NCBI RefSeq assembly: GCF_032884065.1
Contig: NC_088868.1
Span: forward strand, 60,001-124,000
Direction: 5' to 3'
Source of the DNA: Artemia franciscana
Taxonomy: Eukaryota > Arthropoda > Branchiopoda > Anostraca > Artemiidae
DNA: 64,000 nt
A program made the position numbers and the translations under genes. Positions 11,835-24,259 of the stretch are shown here, piece after piece (within the stretch, counting starts at the first letter, position 1; every line of letters starts with the position of its first letter). Below the pieces are notes generated by a model, which ran no database searches, was not told the origin of the DNA, and saw only the letters and a list, made by a program, of their open reading frames with translations.

Positions 11835-12000
11835 TAAGGTACCAAAGATATGAAAATCATAATTTTTTTTTTGCTCCTCGACCCATATTAGGTCTGTTCA
11901 TACCTGAAAATCGCATTTCTCTAAGATCTTTCTTTGTTGTTTCAGAATTACGAAGTTTTTAGGGCAATTCCATATTTTTGTCTGAAATATTGAGTGTCAC
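11835..12000 (+). repeat. Dispersed repeat family A, partial copy
   Basis: The order ccatattaggtctgttcatacctgaaaatcgcat...ctctaagat...gaattacgaagtttttagggca matches the left part of the 3140-3800 block and the 31130-31440 copy. Confidence 0.55.
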
Positions 12001-12292
12001 AGTGTCCCCGTCCATCCGAAAAATTTGGGCCCTGATTTTACAATGAGCCAAACTAAAAACTGCTATCTTACGGCAAAATTCACCTAGAAACTCAAAACAA
12101 AGAAGATGAAATTTTAATTCCTACGTTGTGGGATAAAAAGACCTAAATAGGAAAACGTAAAAGTACTTCGTCTAAAAATGTACTTGCACATTAATTTGTT
12201 TCGGCTTATTGTAAGTTGCAGAAGTAGTGAAACGCAAAAAGAGATGAGGCTGGAATGTGATATGTCCCTTACTTGCTTCGTGACCATTTAAA

Positions 12293-12456
12293 GGCCCATT
12301 CACAATGAGATTTTACGATCATCAAGAATTGGCTAGCGCTAATTTTAGTTAATCAGAATTTTATGACTGGCTGAAAAACTATAGGGGAAATTCTGATTGA
12401 CTCAAATTAGCGCTAGCTAAATCTCAGCATTAGTAGAATCTCGTTGTGAATGGGCC
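12293..12456. mobile_element. Near-palindromic MITE (164 bp)
   Basis: The ends ggcccattcacaatgagatt and, inverted, aatctcgttgtgaatgggcc form long terminal repeats. Inner segments ggctagcgctaatttt...cagaatttt and aaattctg...caaattagcgctagct extend the symmetry almost to the centre, so the transcript would form one hairpin. The sequence taaa lies on both sides and may be the target duplication. No coding capacity. Confidence 0.75.
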
Positions 12457-13600
12457 TAAACGGACAGCTTTGCTACATCGGCTGAAATTCAAATTGAATT
12501 TCAAAATCGTTTTTAAGGCCGCGGTGCAGTTTTGCGCTTTACGGACAAACTGAAAAGTAAATCAACCAATCATACTACGAGAAAAGTATTTCTGGCAGTT
12601 TCGTTGGTCTTATTTCCCAGTTTTTCCATAAAACGCCAAATAGAATTGTGGAACAGCAACAAATTGAAAATCTTGCGAGATTTAGTACTAAATTTAACCA
12701 CCAGGCTCAGTCCAAAAAGGAATTATAACAATGCCCAAGCCACGCCACAGTCACACCTGTCTAGGAAAATACAAAGACTTGTGACTCATCCACATTCTTT
12801 ATAATCGTGACGTAATTTTTATATTAATTCTAATTTGTTCCCAAGCATTTTCCATTAATCCTGGTTTTTTTATGTCCTTGTAAGAGCACAGATATAGTAG
12901 AAGCGCTTGTTTTGTCTGCAATTCACAAAATGTATGTTCAACCTTAATCAATCGTTAAAATTAAGTTTCAAAGTTGAGCATAATTTACTATCATAAAAAA
13001 AAAGAAAAAAGAGATGACACTGCTGACTTTTACAGTCTGATTTTGCAGTTAACGTGGGGTTCACACTATAAATTTGAAGAGTTTTTAGAGCTGAAAAAAC
13101 AGAACAGACCAAAAAATGGCGAAGATCTGGCCTCTATTTTTTTTCTGACTATATTTAGTACAATAGGATTCATCATTACTGGTAAGTTTTTCATAATTCT
13201 ATTTATATTGACTAACCAGACCCGGGAACTCAAAAGTCGTTATTCCACTCGATATAATTTCTACAGGAGAGTGAAAACGCGAACGAACGTGTTACGGTTT
13301 TAATAATTGTCATGAAGGTTTTATGTTTCGAAATATATGATTTGGCTGCAAGGCTATATTTGCAACTAATATAGGTGGTAACTGCCTCCCCCCCACCCAA
13401 CAACGACGCCCTTGTTGTTAGGTAACGAGAAAATAACTCATATCATTTGATTCTTTAGTTTTAGATTTATCCATTCGTGGAGCAATTATTTTACTGCTTC
13501 GAATTGTTTTTCAAGAATGATCTAAGCTTGTCTAAAAAAGGATATTCAGCATGTTTCTGGCGTATTATCCACGTTTCCATCTTTTAAAAATACAATACAA
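12457..13600. other. Intergenic, no gene seen
   Basis: AT-rich sequence. Frames at 12532-12804 and 12974-13303 (plus strand) have no recognisable domain and are considered chance. Confidence 0.45.
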
Positions 13601-13604
13601 ATTT

Positions 13605-14165
13605 CAAAAACGTAATTCGATATATCAAACTATAAAAAAACTATCGTCTTACGTTATATCATTAATTGGGAAAATAAACCTTAAGGACTTACTTTTTCTA
13701 TAAGGATGTTTAGGTTTTATTTTTATTCTTTTTTGAAAATTAAATAAAAGTTGAAGCAGCGAATTGAACTAATTGAAAAATCTTGCTTTATTTTTAAGGC
13801 TGCAAATAAGTTTAGTATATTTATAATTTATGAATAAATAATTAAAGCAGTCAAAAAGAATAACGTAATTCGTAATTTCAAAAACGTTATTCCATCTATC
13901 AAACTATAAAAAAAACCATCGTCTTACGTTATATCATTAATTGTTGAACTATAGAAAGCTAACATACCGTAACGTGAGTAGGGAAAATAAACCTTAAGGA
14001 CTTACTTTTTCTATAAGAATGTTTAGGTTTTGTTTTTTATTCTATTTTGAAAACCAAATAAAAACTGAAGCAGTGAATTGAACTAATTGAAAAATCGTGC
14101 TTTATTTTTAAGGCTGCAAATAAGTTTAGGTATATTTATAATTTATGAATAAATAATTAAAGTTT
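13605..14165. repeat. Direct duplication (~270 bp) just past the stop codon of the PTB gene
   Basis: Copy 1 (about 13605-13851) and copy 2 (about 13874-14165) are closely similar. They share atatcaaactataaaaaaa, atcgtcttacgttatatcat, gggaaaataaaccttaagga, agtgaattgaactaattgaa and ataatttatgaataaataat. Copy 2 carries about 37 extra bases (ttgaactatagaaagct...gtgagta) in the middle. On the minus strand each copy contains AATAAA within ccttaaaaataaagc, so each could act as a poly(A) signal for the gene ending at 14286. Confidence 0.8.
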
Positions 14166-14285
14166 ATTTTAAGTTAAAATAATTCAAGGTTAAGGCTATA
14201 AATAACCAGAGAAAGAATTACATAAACTCTCTTGGATTGCTTCAGCTGAAGCCTGACCTTACTGTGGCTTGGGCATAAGACTAAT

Positions 14286-14710
14286 CTATCGTTTTTCCAT
14301 AAGTTGTACTGTAGCAAAGGCATTAAAAGTTACTTTCTTATTATCACAAGATGGTAATTCACTTTGGACAATTTTTCTGATAGACTTTCTTGAAGCATCT
14401 GGCTCAAAGCCATCTACAACATCTACTGACGCCTCGTCCACCTTTGGTTTAGTCTTTTTTAGTCTTAGTGCATCCCGGATTCGGTTGCCGAAACTCCGTG
14501 ACTCTGGACCTGTTTCTTGTGCTCTGACAGTTTGCTTGCCCCGAGCAGGACTTTTGCTGCGTGCTCTTCGCCGCATTTCAATAAAATCTTTGGTATTTTT
14601 AATCTCCGCGAATTCGCTCGGATGAACAGGTCCCGGATCTTCCCAGGACCGGGTTGGTGGGTAAGCAGCTTCCGTGATGGGCCAACTAGGAACTAGTGAT
14701 ATGTAACGAC
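14286..14710 (-). CDS. PTB-domain protein, exon 3 (C-terminus, KKVTF motif)
   Basis: This is the last coding exon of the three-exon minus-strand gene, residues 454 (split Gly) to 594, with stop TAG at 14286-14288. The acceptor tttttttacag|GTC gives two bases that complete the codon left open by exon 2, and the frame then runs without a stop. The region is Pro/Arg-rich at first (VPSWPITEAAYPPTRSWEDP), then basic (MRRRARSKSPARGK, a possible nuclear-localisation or phosphorylation segment). It ends DNKKVTFNAFATVQLMEKR. KKVTF at about residues 578-582 fits the [RK]-x(0,1)-[VI]-x-[FW] docking motif by which regulators bind protein phosphatase 1; that function is inference. Good splice sites, matched phase and total length divisible by three support the exon strongly. 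The family name is not recognised. Confidence 0.85.
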
Positions 14711-14969
14711 CTGTAAAAAAATACTGAATCTGTATTATATAAAATCTAACTTTAACAATTTTTAGCTTTCAATAATATTCGAAGTAAGTTAAAACCAGAA
14801 GTATCAGACTGGATTGATATTGGGATTGATTTATTAGAAATTTAGGCTCACTGGGCCACACACCAAACGCTAAAATTAATGGTGAGATTTTGTAATTAGT
14901 GAAAAGCAATCAATGAGCTGTAACCTCATGATCAATGAGCAGTAATTAGCAAGTAATTCAATGAGCAAT

Positions 14970-15070
14970 GATACAGTATGTAATGATGAGTACAGTAATG
15001 TAATGATGAGTACAGTATGTTATGATGAGTACAGTATGTAATGATGAGTACAGTAAGTAATGATGAGCAA
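14970..15070. repeat. Minisatellite, ~19-bp unit x5
   Basis: Five imperfect repeats of acagtatgtaatgatgagt lie between about 14970 and 15070. They are flanked on both sides by scattered variants (caatgagcagtaat, gcaagtaattcaatgag) from 14915 to 15130. The array lies in the giant intron of the PTB gene. Confidence 0.85.
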
Positions 15071-15129
15071 TAAACAGTAATGAGCAAGTAATTCAATGAG
15101 CAGTAATCTCATCGCAATCAATGAGCAGT

Positions 15130-16419
15130 AATTCGAAAAGGAAAATAAAAAAAAGCCAAGAATACTTAATTAAAACAGTGACACAATCAAAGCAACAGCA
15201 TAAGAGGTGTAGGTAAGACAAATGTGAATGAAATCAATTTCCTTCACATTAAATACCGAAGATTTTTAATATCCCTGCTAAGCATCTTCGGGTATTTACT
15301 TAACTGTTCTTAAGATGCTTAAGGGCAGTCATATATTTTAAGAGTACTTAAATATCTCTTAAGTATCACCGTGAGGGATAAGTATCACCCAAGTATCCTC
15401 TGTATTTTTTGTGAAAATGGCTCTATTAATGTTTTTATTTAGTTTTTATTATGTTTGTCCTTTTGTTCAATTTCGCATATTTATTCAATTTTGTATTATA
15501 TTTTTTTGCATTGAAGACTGCTTCGAGGGCTGCTAAGTGGGAGTTTTCACACCATTCTCTGGTTTTCAGTGGTGGGAAATCATTCTTTGTTTATTTTATC
15601 TTTTTTTATGTTATGTTTATGTCTCAAAAATACATTTATATCACCAAACAAACATACTTTCAAAAACAGATATTTGCAACTGAGTAACATGCTAAGGAAT
15701 GCATAAAATTTGCAAACTTAAAATGAGGCACTTGATTCAACACTCCTACCAAAACGAAAACAAGAGGGAATACAGTTGCAAATAAAATTGAGTTTTTACT
15801 TTCCTTCTAGACACTTGTGTAGATTCATAAATTAAAGCTAATTTACAAATCACATATGTTGTTGTGCTTTGTAAGATATAGGAAGTGGGAGGAATTCACA
15901 ATTCTGAACAGTCATGGCACTAATAAAAGGAAAATGCTAGATAAATTTGCCTTAGTATTCAGATTTTTCTAACATTTTCCTTTTATAAGTAATATTAGTC
16001 ACGGAGCCGTTTGTATTTCCTATATCTCATCTATACTTGCCGAATGCACAGCGCTGGATTCCTGTGATAGAATTCTATATACAATTCTATACCAGGGGCG
16101 CAAGAAGGGGAGCCTTGTGGCTAAAATCATCAATTTGATTGCTCTGACACTCTTGATGATGGTGTGGTTTGTCTTCCTTTTTCAACTGGTACATAGAACA
16201 AATTTAGAGTTCACGGCAATGAGGCATAGATTTATTCTGTATCTTTGGGCAAAGAACAGCCCGTATTTACACAATATTGTAATTAAAATAAGGTTTAGAA
16301 TGCACTTATTAAAATTTGCTTCATGGATGTTCCCCCAGCTAAGAACCGATGCCAGGCTCTAGGACATATTTTTGTAGTAGGCTGCCTACCAAGCACTTTT
16401 TTGTGCACGACTTATGTTA
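15130..16419. other. Intron sequence, no gene seen
   Basis: AT-rich sequence. Short palindromic runs around cttaag occur at 15300-15390. Frames at 15451-15687 and 16117-16362 have no recognisable domain. Confidence 0.45.
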
Positions 16420-16877
16420 TAATTAAATAAAAAAACAAGTTTTTTTAACTGAAAGTAAGGAGCGACATTAAAATTTAAAACGAACAGAAATTACTCTGTA
16501 TATGAAAGGGGATGTTCCCTACTCAACGCCCCGCTCTTTACGCTATCAATTTTTAACTCTTTCTCTCAACTCTACTTTTTAAAATAATGAAAAAATTTTG
16601 AAACTATTCTATGACTTTTAGGAGGTGTTTCCCCCTATTTTCCAAAATAAGGCAAATTTTGTCAGGCTCGTAACTTTTGATGGTAAAGATTAAATTCGAT
16701 GAAACTTATATATTTAATATCTGCATAAAAATCTGATGTATCTAATTTGATGTATAAAAATCTGATGTATCAAAAATTTGATGTATCTATTAGCATCAAC
16801 AATTCCATTTTTTAGAGTTTCATTTACTATCGAGCCGGGTCGCTCCTTACTACAGTTCGTTACCATGAATTGTCTGA
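16420..16877 (-). mobile_element. Family D element, short deleted copy (~460 bp)
   Basis: The left end aactgaaagtaaggagcgac (about 16448) and the right end gtcgctccttactacagtt (about 16849-16867) are inverted matches. The outer right end cagttcgttaccatgaattgtctga matches the terminal hairpin of the 1.7-kb copies at 35991 and 61215, in the opposite orientation. The middle of the long copies is missing. Non-coding. Confidence 0.7.
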
Positions 16878-17129
16878 AACTGATGCAGCAGCTTATCTTT
16901 CCCTGTTTCATGGATTATGAATATATAAAATACTATACAACATTATATTATAATATTAAATATTTTATATTATACATAAACTATCCACTTTATAAAATAT
17001 TAAAACTTAAAAAAAAATAGTCTTGTTCTGAAAATTTTCTATGCCGTATCTCTAATTTTGAAATTGCACCAGATGCACGGCATTTGTTCATAATAAACTA
17101 GTTTTTTTACTAGGTTAAATTTCTTCTAT

Positions 17130-17880
17130 ATTTAGCATTTTTTTTTCAGTTCTTTTCTTGTTGAAAACATCTATGGTAAATTCCGTCGAAATGTCTGGAT
17201 ATTGTCAAACTATGCAAATATCATATTTTAGTCCAGTTGAAATAGGAGAAACGTTACAATTTTATACTATTTTTATTTTGCTCATTTTTTAGTTTCTTTC
17301 CAATAAAAACAGTCCTGGAAAATTTCATCAGAATGTCTGTATTACCAAATTACACAAATGTCATATTTTAGGCCCAAAGACTATTTGATATTATTTAAGC
17401 TCTAAAGTATATCAAAAATCCCTTGTGTCTAAAATTTAGAAATTACTTAATTTGAGAATATCCAAAAAACTTAGGAAATATCTGACCGCGTTGAAGGATT
17501 TTTTTTACTTAGCTTCGATTGTTTAGCTCTTTCCTATTGAAACGGTTCTGGACTATTTGGCATTATTTAGGTCCTAAATTCTATCTAAAAGTTCTTGGGC
17601 TTAAAATTTGGCAATTGCGTGACTTGACAAGATTCAGACAATTTAGGAAATATTTGACCACATTGAATGATTTTTGCTTAGCTTCGATTTTTTAGTTCTT
17701 TCCCATTGGAAACAGCTCTGGTGAGTTTTGTCAGAATATCTGGATATTGCCAAACTACGCAAATGCCATATTTTAGGTTCAAGAACTGTTTGATATTATT
17801 TAGGTCCTAAAGGATATTAAAAAGTCCATGGGACTAAAATTTGGCAATTACGTGATCTGAAAGTTTCAGACCAACACTGA
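17130..17880 (+). repeat. Degenerate tandem repeat, family E
   Basis: About four units start near 17140, 17285, 17520 and 17690. They share tttagttctttcc(t/c)attgaaa(a)cagttctgg, gtcagaatgtctggatattgcc, aactacgcaaatgtcatatttta and ggtcctaaag. Diverged and non-coding. Confidence 0.65.
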
Positions 17881-18387
17881 GAGCGGGTGGGACCCTGAAT
17901 GATTTGGGGACTCCATAAACTTCTCTTCCCTCCATTAAAACTATGGTCGCGAAGGCTGCTCGTATTGGACGGATTGCCAAAAAATGATGAAACAGGTGCC
18001 CTAATGGAAGAAACTTATAAAGAAAATTTATAAAAACCCATCAAAAATTAGTTTATATGTATTTTTTTACATTTTCACGAGTCATACAAAATTTTCAAGG
18101 GGGTTCAGACCCCAGAACCCCCGCCTCCACGTGGATACGGCCTTTATAACTAGTAAGGTTCCCTTCTTGTCTTGGTAAACAATCTTCATTTCTTCATGAT
18201 TTTGTTTTAAACATTTTAGGCATGACCTCATCGATAATCAGGTATTTGGGTGTTACTGCTAGGACTATAATCAATATTAAGATCAGTCAATTAATAATTC
18301 AGCCTTAATTGCCGACTTGGCCTAAAGCTGGATAGAAAGTTTCTTATAAAAAAAAATAAAAAATCAAAGCTATTACGGTTACGTGAC

Positions 18388-19480
18388 ACATTTCAAGCTG
18401 ATTTCTAAAGCTTAGTTGAAACTTGCATGATGATTCTGTTCCTTTTTTTTGCCCAAAAGCTTAATCTTGTGGTCAAAATAAACAAAACAAAACAGTGATT
18501 ACAGTCAATTTAAACTTAATCTTCATGTTTTGGATGGCTATCATTACGCAAGTCAAACATATTGATGAAATAGCAGTTCTAGACGTGAAAGCATTAATTT
18601 GGCTTTCTTTGAAATATGTAATAGGATAAGTGGGACATAAATCTTTGGTTTAAAAAAATGTTTGACTTATTTTAATAAATTCCTTACGGGCCATTCTTTG
18701 TGATTGTAATAATGTGTTAGGACGTTGGGCTTGGTTAAGAGTGAAGTTTCGAATTCTTGAAATCTGATTTGCTCAAAACTTCTAGCCTAGTTGAAAAATG
18801 AATGATGATTCTGTTCCCTTTTTTCCTCCTCAAAAGCTAAATTTTTTGATGAAAATAAACAAAACAGGACAGTGTTTGCAGCAGCGTTGCCAAAACGGTG
18901 CAATTTTGGTTCGAATGGAGGGACTGGTACTATGTAGCAAATTTTGGGCATTTTATTGGACAATTCAAAGTTTATAAGACTTTTTTGGTTATATTCGCTT
19001 TACCCAGGTTTTTCTTTTCGGAATTTTTGAAACCCCCTCCCTGCTCACCTCTTAGGAATGCAAGCTTGAGAAGAGGGATTATGATTACATGCAAACGGGA
19101 CACAAGAAGACATTTCCGTGAATTTCAAAATTTTCACAAGCGAAAACAACCATCCAATCAGAAATTATGGTCGCAGAAAAGGAAACTTACGCAGAATCCT
19201 ATGATTGTACCACAAAAGTCTTTCGTGGGAAAAGTTCAATCATAAAACTGGTACAATTTACTTCGCAGCGTTGGCAACGCTGGATTACTGTCATTTTAAA
19301 GTTAGTCTTTGTGTTTCGAATGGCTATCATTACGCTGGTAAAAGTCAAACATGTTGATAAAACACCAGTTTCAGACAGGAAAGTATTAATTTAACTTTCT
19401 TTGGAATAAATAATAGCCCAAGTGAAACCTAAATCGTTAGTTTCAACAAAAAGAATGTTTATTTTATTTTGATAATGCAA
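18388..19480 (+). repeat. Direct duplication (~290 bp), second copy split by a transposon
   Basis: Copy 1 is at about 18388-18690. Copy 2 is at about 18760-18881 and 19283-19480. Shared landmarks are tgatgattctgttcc, caaaagct, aaaataaacaaaaca, atggctatcattacgc, gtcaaacat.ttgat and tttctttg(g)aat. The interruption in copy 2 is the 18882-19282 element. Confidence 0.8.
18882..19282. mobile_element. hAT-type MITE (401 bp) with paralogous empty site
   Basis: The ends cagcgttgccaa (left) and ttggcaacgctg (right) are perfect 12-bp inverted repeats of hAT style. The flanking 8-mers are gtttgcag (18874-18881) and gattactg (19283-19290). The undisturbed duplicate at 18497-18504 reads gattacag, differing from the left by two bases and from the right by one, which marks it as the pre-insertion site. 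Overlapping small frames inside (18898-19394) have no transposase motif. Confidence 0.85.
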
Positions 19481-20139
19481 AATCATATAGCTTGGACATA
19501 TGTTTATAATGACTTTTCTTGCGTGTAAAGAATGTTTTTTTTTTTAAATTAGTTCCTTTTTTATTTTTGAGTTGGTATAACAGGATGATGTGACATACTT
19601 TACTTTTGCAACGGTTGTAAGACAGTGGTGTCACCTTTCTTTCTTTCATTTGGGCATTTTTTTTTCTTCTTCATTTTTAACGGGTTTCTGGAGTCCCAAA
19701 TCTTTTGATTTGAGCTGATTACTCGTGATAATCAGCATAAGAGTGTTTTTTCCTATGTAGTTTGATTCAAATTTTTCTTCTCTTTTCCTGTTTTTTTTTT
19801 TGTCATTAAACCATGGAGAGGAAGGGGGTATCTATTTTAGTGTGTTTTATTGTTAATAATATATTTTTAATAAACAAACTTGAACTTGAATAAGCAGTCA
19901 TTTTAACAGCTATTTTTATAACAGTAGAGCGGCGCTTGAACATTGGAATTTACTACAACTAACAATTCATTGCAGTTGCAAGCGGCTTGGGGCCCAACAT
20001 AGCTATGAAAGTTGCTCCCCGCCCCAATCTATTCTAGCATTTATTCTTTAGCCCCTTCCCCCAACTGTAGGTTCGATTCCTTTAAATCATTTCTTATGAC
20101 CTCTTCCCTCTCCATTCTGGGACGACCTGTTTTTCGTTT

Positions 20140-21410
20140 CGGATTCAATCCAAGAATGGGTTGTCCCCTCTGCAATCCCTCGCTCTTTACGCTAAAGTTT
20201 TCAATTGTTTTAAAATGTAGAACTGTGGCAAAGAGTCAAACTTTAGCGTAAAGAGCGAGGGATTGCGGAGAAGACAACCCATTTCATATACGGAGTAATT
20301 TTTGTTTGTTTTAAATTTTAATGTCGCTCCTTACTTTCAGCTAAAAAAAATAGTTTTTTTATTTAATTTCTGAACGTTTTTGAATTAATGCATGTTTGAT
20401 TTTGGCTCTCCGAAAATAAATTATTAAAATGAAATTTGCATATTAATTCTTTTTTTTTGGCTAAATGGCTTTCTCTTAGTTTTGATCAGACGATTTTGAG
20501 AAATAAGGGGTGGGGAAGGAGGCCTAGTTGCCCACCAATTTTTCGGTTACTTAAAAAGGCAACTAGAACTTTTAATTTTTAACGAACGTTTCTATTAGTA
20601 AAAAATATACGTAACTTAAGAATTAACTTACGTAGCAAACTTTTATATTCTTATATTTTTATTATGTATATGAGGGGGTTTGTCCCCTCGTTAATACCTC
20701 GCTCTTTAAGCTAAATCTTAAGTTTTAATGCTACTCCTTACTTTCAATTGAAAAAACTTTTTCATGTTTATTTTTTAATTTTTTTTTATAGTAATGCTAG
20801 AAAATCCCGCGCCCTTTTCATTGAATTTCTCTTCCCCCATGACATATTCCTCCAAGGAAAGATCCTCCCATATAGCCCCCTCCCCTCAACCCCACCCCCA
20901 AACCAAAAAAATCCCCCTGAAAACGTCTGTACACTTCCCAATAACCATTGCTGTATGTAAACACTGGTCAAAGTTTGTAAATTGCAGCCTCTCCCCCTGG
21001 AACTGTGGGGAAGTAAGTCATCCCCAAAGACATAGTTATTATGGTTTTCGACTATGCGGAACAAAATGGCTATCTCAAAATTTTGATCTGTTGACTTTGG
21101 GAAAAAAATAAGCGCGGGAGGGGGCCTAGGTGCCCTCCAATTTTTGTGGTCACTTAAAAAGGCACTAGAACTTTTCATTTCCGTTAGAATGATCCCTCTT
21201 GCAACATTCTAGGACCGTAACCGTAATTTTCTCAGGCTCGTAACTTTTGATGACAAAGACTAAACTTGATAAAGCTTATATATTTAAAATCAGCAAGAAA
21301 ATCCGATTCTTTTGATGTATCTTTCAGCATCAAAATTCCGTTTTTTAGAGTTTCGTTTACTATTGAGCCGGGTCGCTCCTTACTACAGTTCGTTACCACG
21401 AACTGTTTGA
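20140..21410 (-). mobile_element. Family D terminal-hairpin element, reverse orientation
   Basis: It is a reverse-oriented copy of the 1.7-kb family. It has the palindrome near 20154-20290 (ctcgctctttacgctaaagtt paired with actttagcgtaaagagcgag), then two core modules (near 20460-20600 and 21045-21185). The right terminus is cgctccttactacagttcgttaccacgaactgtttga, whose last part is the small terminal hairpin. The palindrome's outer arm is truncated at about 20140 relative to other copies. Frames at 20748-21178 on both strands are shadows. Confidence 0.75.
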
Positions 21411-22320
21411 TGATAATAGTAGTAGTAGTAGTAGTAGTAGTAGTTATAGATTCCTCACAACAAGCCCTCTTAGTTTCAACTTCACACACCGAACTGTTCC
21501 TACGATATTGCTGTTACATCCTTTTGACAACCTGCATACAGGGCGCGTGTTCTGATTCAATTCATCTTCTCCCCTCGCATTTTCTTGAAAGTTTCACCTT
21601 CATGTCCTTGGGGATAGTTGTAATAGTAGTTACAGTAGTAGTATCGATATTACTAGTAATGGTATTGAATAGCGGTAGTACTACTAGCAGCAGTAGTATT
21701 AACCTATTTCCTTTTGGTCAGTTGAACATCTCGCCCATCAAGTCCCGGAAGTTTCAACTTAATATAATTAGCCATTGCTATGACATTGCTGATATGCTCC
21801 TTTGATAACCTGTATGTTCATATACTTATTGAAATTTTCATCTCAATGATCTTGGCCCTGCAAGTAGTTGCAATTTAAGTAGTAGTATTAAATGTAGCAG
21901 TAACAGTAGTATTAGCAGTAGTGTGGCTATGTTGCCTTTTGGTGAAAATGTCTTCCTCTTTAAGTATTTTCTGAAAGTTCCAACTTAATACCCAAATCAA
22001 TTCTTGAGATATGCTATTTTTTCAATATGCATACACATCGCGTCTTTTGATTTAGTTCAAATTTGCCCTTAATACTGTAAATGGAGTGTTATGGTAGTAG
22101 TAGTGGTGGTAGTTGTAGTAGTATTGATAGCACGCAAATATAGCCTTTTTGATCATCTCCCTTATTATTTCCTGAATTTTCCAAATTAATATATTACCGT
22201 TATTCCTGTGTAGTACCCTTTTGACAATCCGTATACGCATAACGTGTCTCGATTTAGTTCAACAATCCCCTCAAAAATTCTCTGAAAGGCTCACCTGAAT
22301 ACTCTTCGTCTTCTTGGAAA
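21411..22320 (+). repeat. Family G tandem repeat with embedded (GTA)n, ~4 units of ~230-290 bp
   Basis: Each unit carries a short (gta)n-rich tract, then ttttgatca/ttttggtca, cctgaaagttccaacttaata, ccttttgacaacctgtatac, gatttagttcaa and tctgaaag.ttcacct. Units begin near 21411, 21610, 21850 and 22085. A fifth unit lies at 25530-25760, again joined to family C at its right. Translated frames here are repeat artefacts. Confidence 0.7.
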
Positions 22321-24259
22321 GTAAAGTTCAAACATGCATACCTTTCTCAACAACATATACTGTATGTAAACAATGAACGAATTGCCTAACTTACAGCCCT
22401 TGTCCTTAGGACTGGGGGGTGGCTGACATCCCCAATACTAGACCTTTAAACGATGCTGTTGGGTTGGACGGTGCTGGGGATTGTGTCCACCCTAAAGACA
22501 TTGTTATGTGACTTTGGACTATTGGTTACAAACTGGCTATCTCACAATTTCAGTTGCTCTCCATCATGTTTGACTTTTAAAATGAAACTATAACTATACA
22601 TTTCAAATCAAATGAGCCTCTTCTAAAGTTTAAACGACCACTCCTTCCATAAAAACCTTATATGCCCTTGGGGCATAACTTACAAGAATTCCAGACTCTG
22701 GGGCATTCTGTCCAACCCAAAGACCTTATTGTATGATCTTTGAGCCTTTTTTTTAACATACGGCTACTTCAAATTTTTATCGATACTTTTTTTGGAAAAT
22801 AAAACTTAGGGCGGGGGGAGGATCTTGCCCCCAATCCATTTGACTCTTAAAAAGGGAACAACAGCATCTGATTTCCAATTAAATGAGCCTCTTCTGGAGT
22901 TTATACGATCACCCTTTCCGTAAAAACCTTATTTGCGCTCGGGGCGTAACTTGTAACTCCTGCGCTGAGGGCTCTGTGGGGGGGTGTCATCCTCAAAGAC
23001 ATGATTTCCAGACCTTCCAACTACGCTAAACGAAATGGCTGTCTCAAAATTTGATTAGATACATTTTGGGAATTGATGGAAGTGAGGAGGGGGGGCTTGT
23101 TTCCCTCCAATCACTTTTGACTATTTAAAAAGGTACTTTCAATTTCCAATCGAATGAGCCTTTTTTGAAGTTTCTACAACAACAATTGGCAATCTCAAAA
23201 TTATATCTGATACATTTTGGGAAAATGCGAGGTGTGTGTGGGGGGGGGGGTATCCACCCATCGATCACTTTGAATATTAAAACTTCTGATTACTAATCAA
23301 GTGTTCCTCTCAGAAGTTTATTCGACCTCACTTTCTATAAAAAAAAAAACCTTATATGGCCCCAGGGCATAACTTACAACCATTACCCCTATGGCGTTGG
23401 GGGGGGGGTCAGCCTCAAAGACATAATTTTCGGACCTTTTTTACTACGCTGAACAAAATGGCTATTACAAAATTTTGATTGGATGTGTTTGGGGAAATTG
23501 TGGGCTTGTGATGGGGGTTAGTTCACCTCCAATCACTTTTGATGAATGTTAAAAGGGGCACTAGCCCCTTCAATTTTCAATCGAATGAGCGTTTTTCAAA
23601 GTTTCTAAGACAAAAATGGCCATCTCAAAATTTCTACAAGTTACATTTCGGAAAAATAAGTACAAAAAACTTGACATTACAAAAAAGAACAAAAAAAAAG
23701 TTGAAAATACAAAAAACAAGTATGCAAAAACTCTCAAAAACAAAAACAGCAGCGCATCGTGGTCCAAAGAAGGAATGCTGCTTCAATAAAATAGAACATA
23801 TACCTTATTTTTGGACGTCCCAGGGGCATCCAGGGGATGTCGAGGTGTGTGGGGGGGCTATCCACCCTCCGATCACTCTGAATCTTAAAAAGTTAGTAGA
23901 ACTTCTGAGTACCAACCTAATGAGTCCCCTCCGAAGTTTATACGATCACCCTTTCTATATAAACCTATATGTCCCCAGGGCATAACTTACAACCCTTGCC
24001 CCGAGGACTGTGTGGGGGGGGTTGTAATCCTCAAAGATATAATTTCCGGCACTTCCAACTACGTTGAACAAAATAGCCATTTCAAAATTTTGATTGGACT
24101 GGATGTGTTTTGAGAAATGGTGGGCGTGGGAGGGGTGTTAGTTGCCCTCCAATCACTTTCGACCATAAAAAAGGGTCTTATCCCTTCTAATTTTTTATTG
24201 AATGAGTCCTTTTTGAAGTTTCTATGACAACTTCGATATGAAGTGCCCTGGTCTAAAAC

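Noticed and set aside
14940-15130. CRISPR-like direct repeats
   Set aside because: The units are contiguous minisatellite repeats without spacers in a eukaryotic intron.
20748-21178. Proline-rich and glycine-rich frames on both strands
   Set aside because: They lie inside a family D repeat and recur at 61670-62117 with changes typical of non-coding repeats.
23539-23985. 148-codon frame
   Set aside because: It crosses family C repeat units and is not conserved between them.
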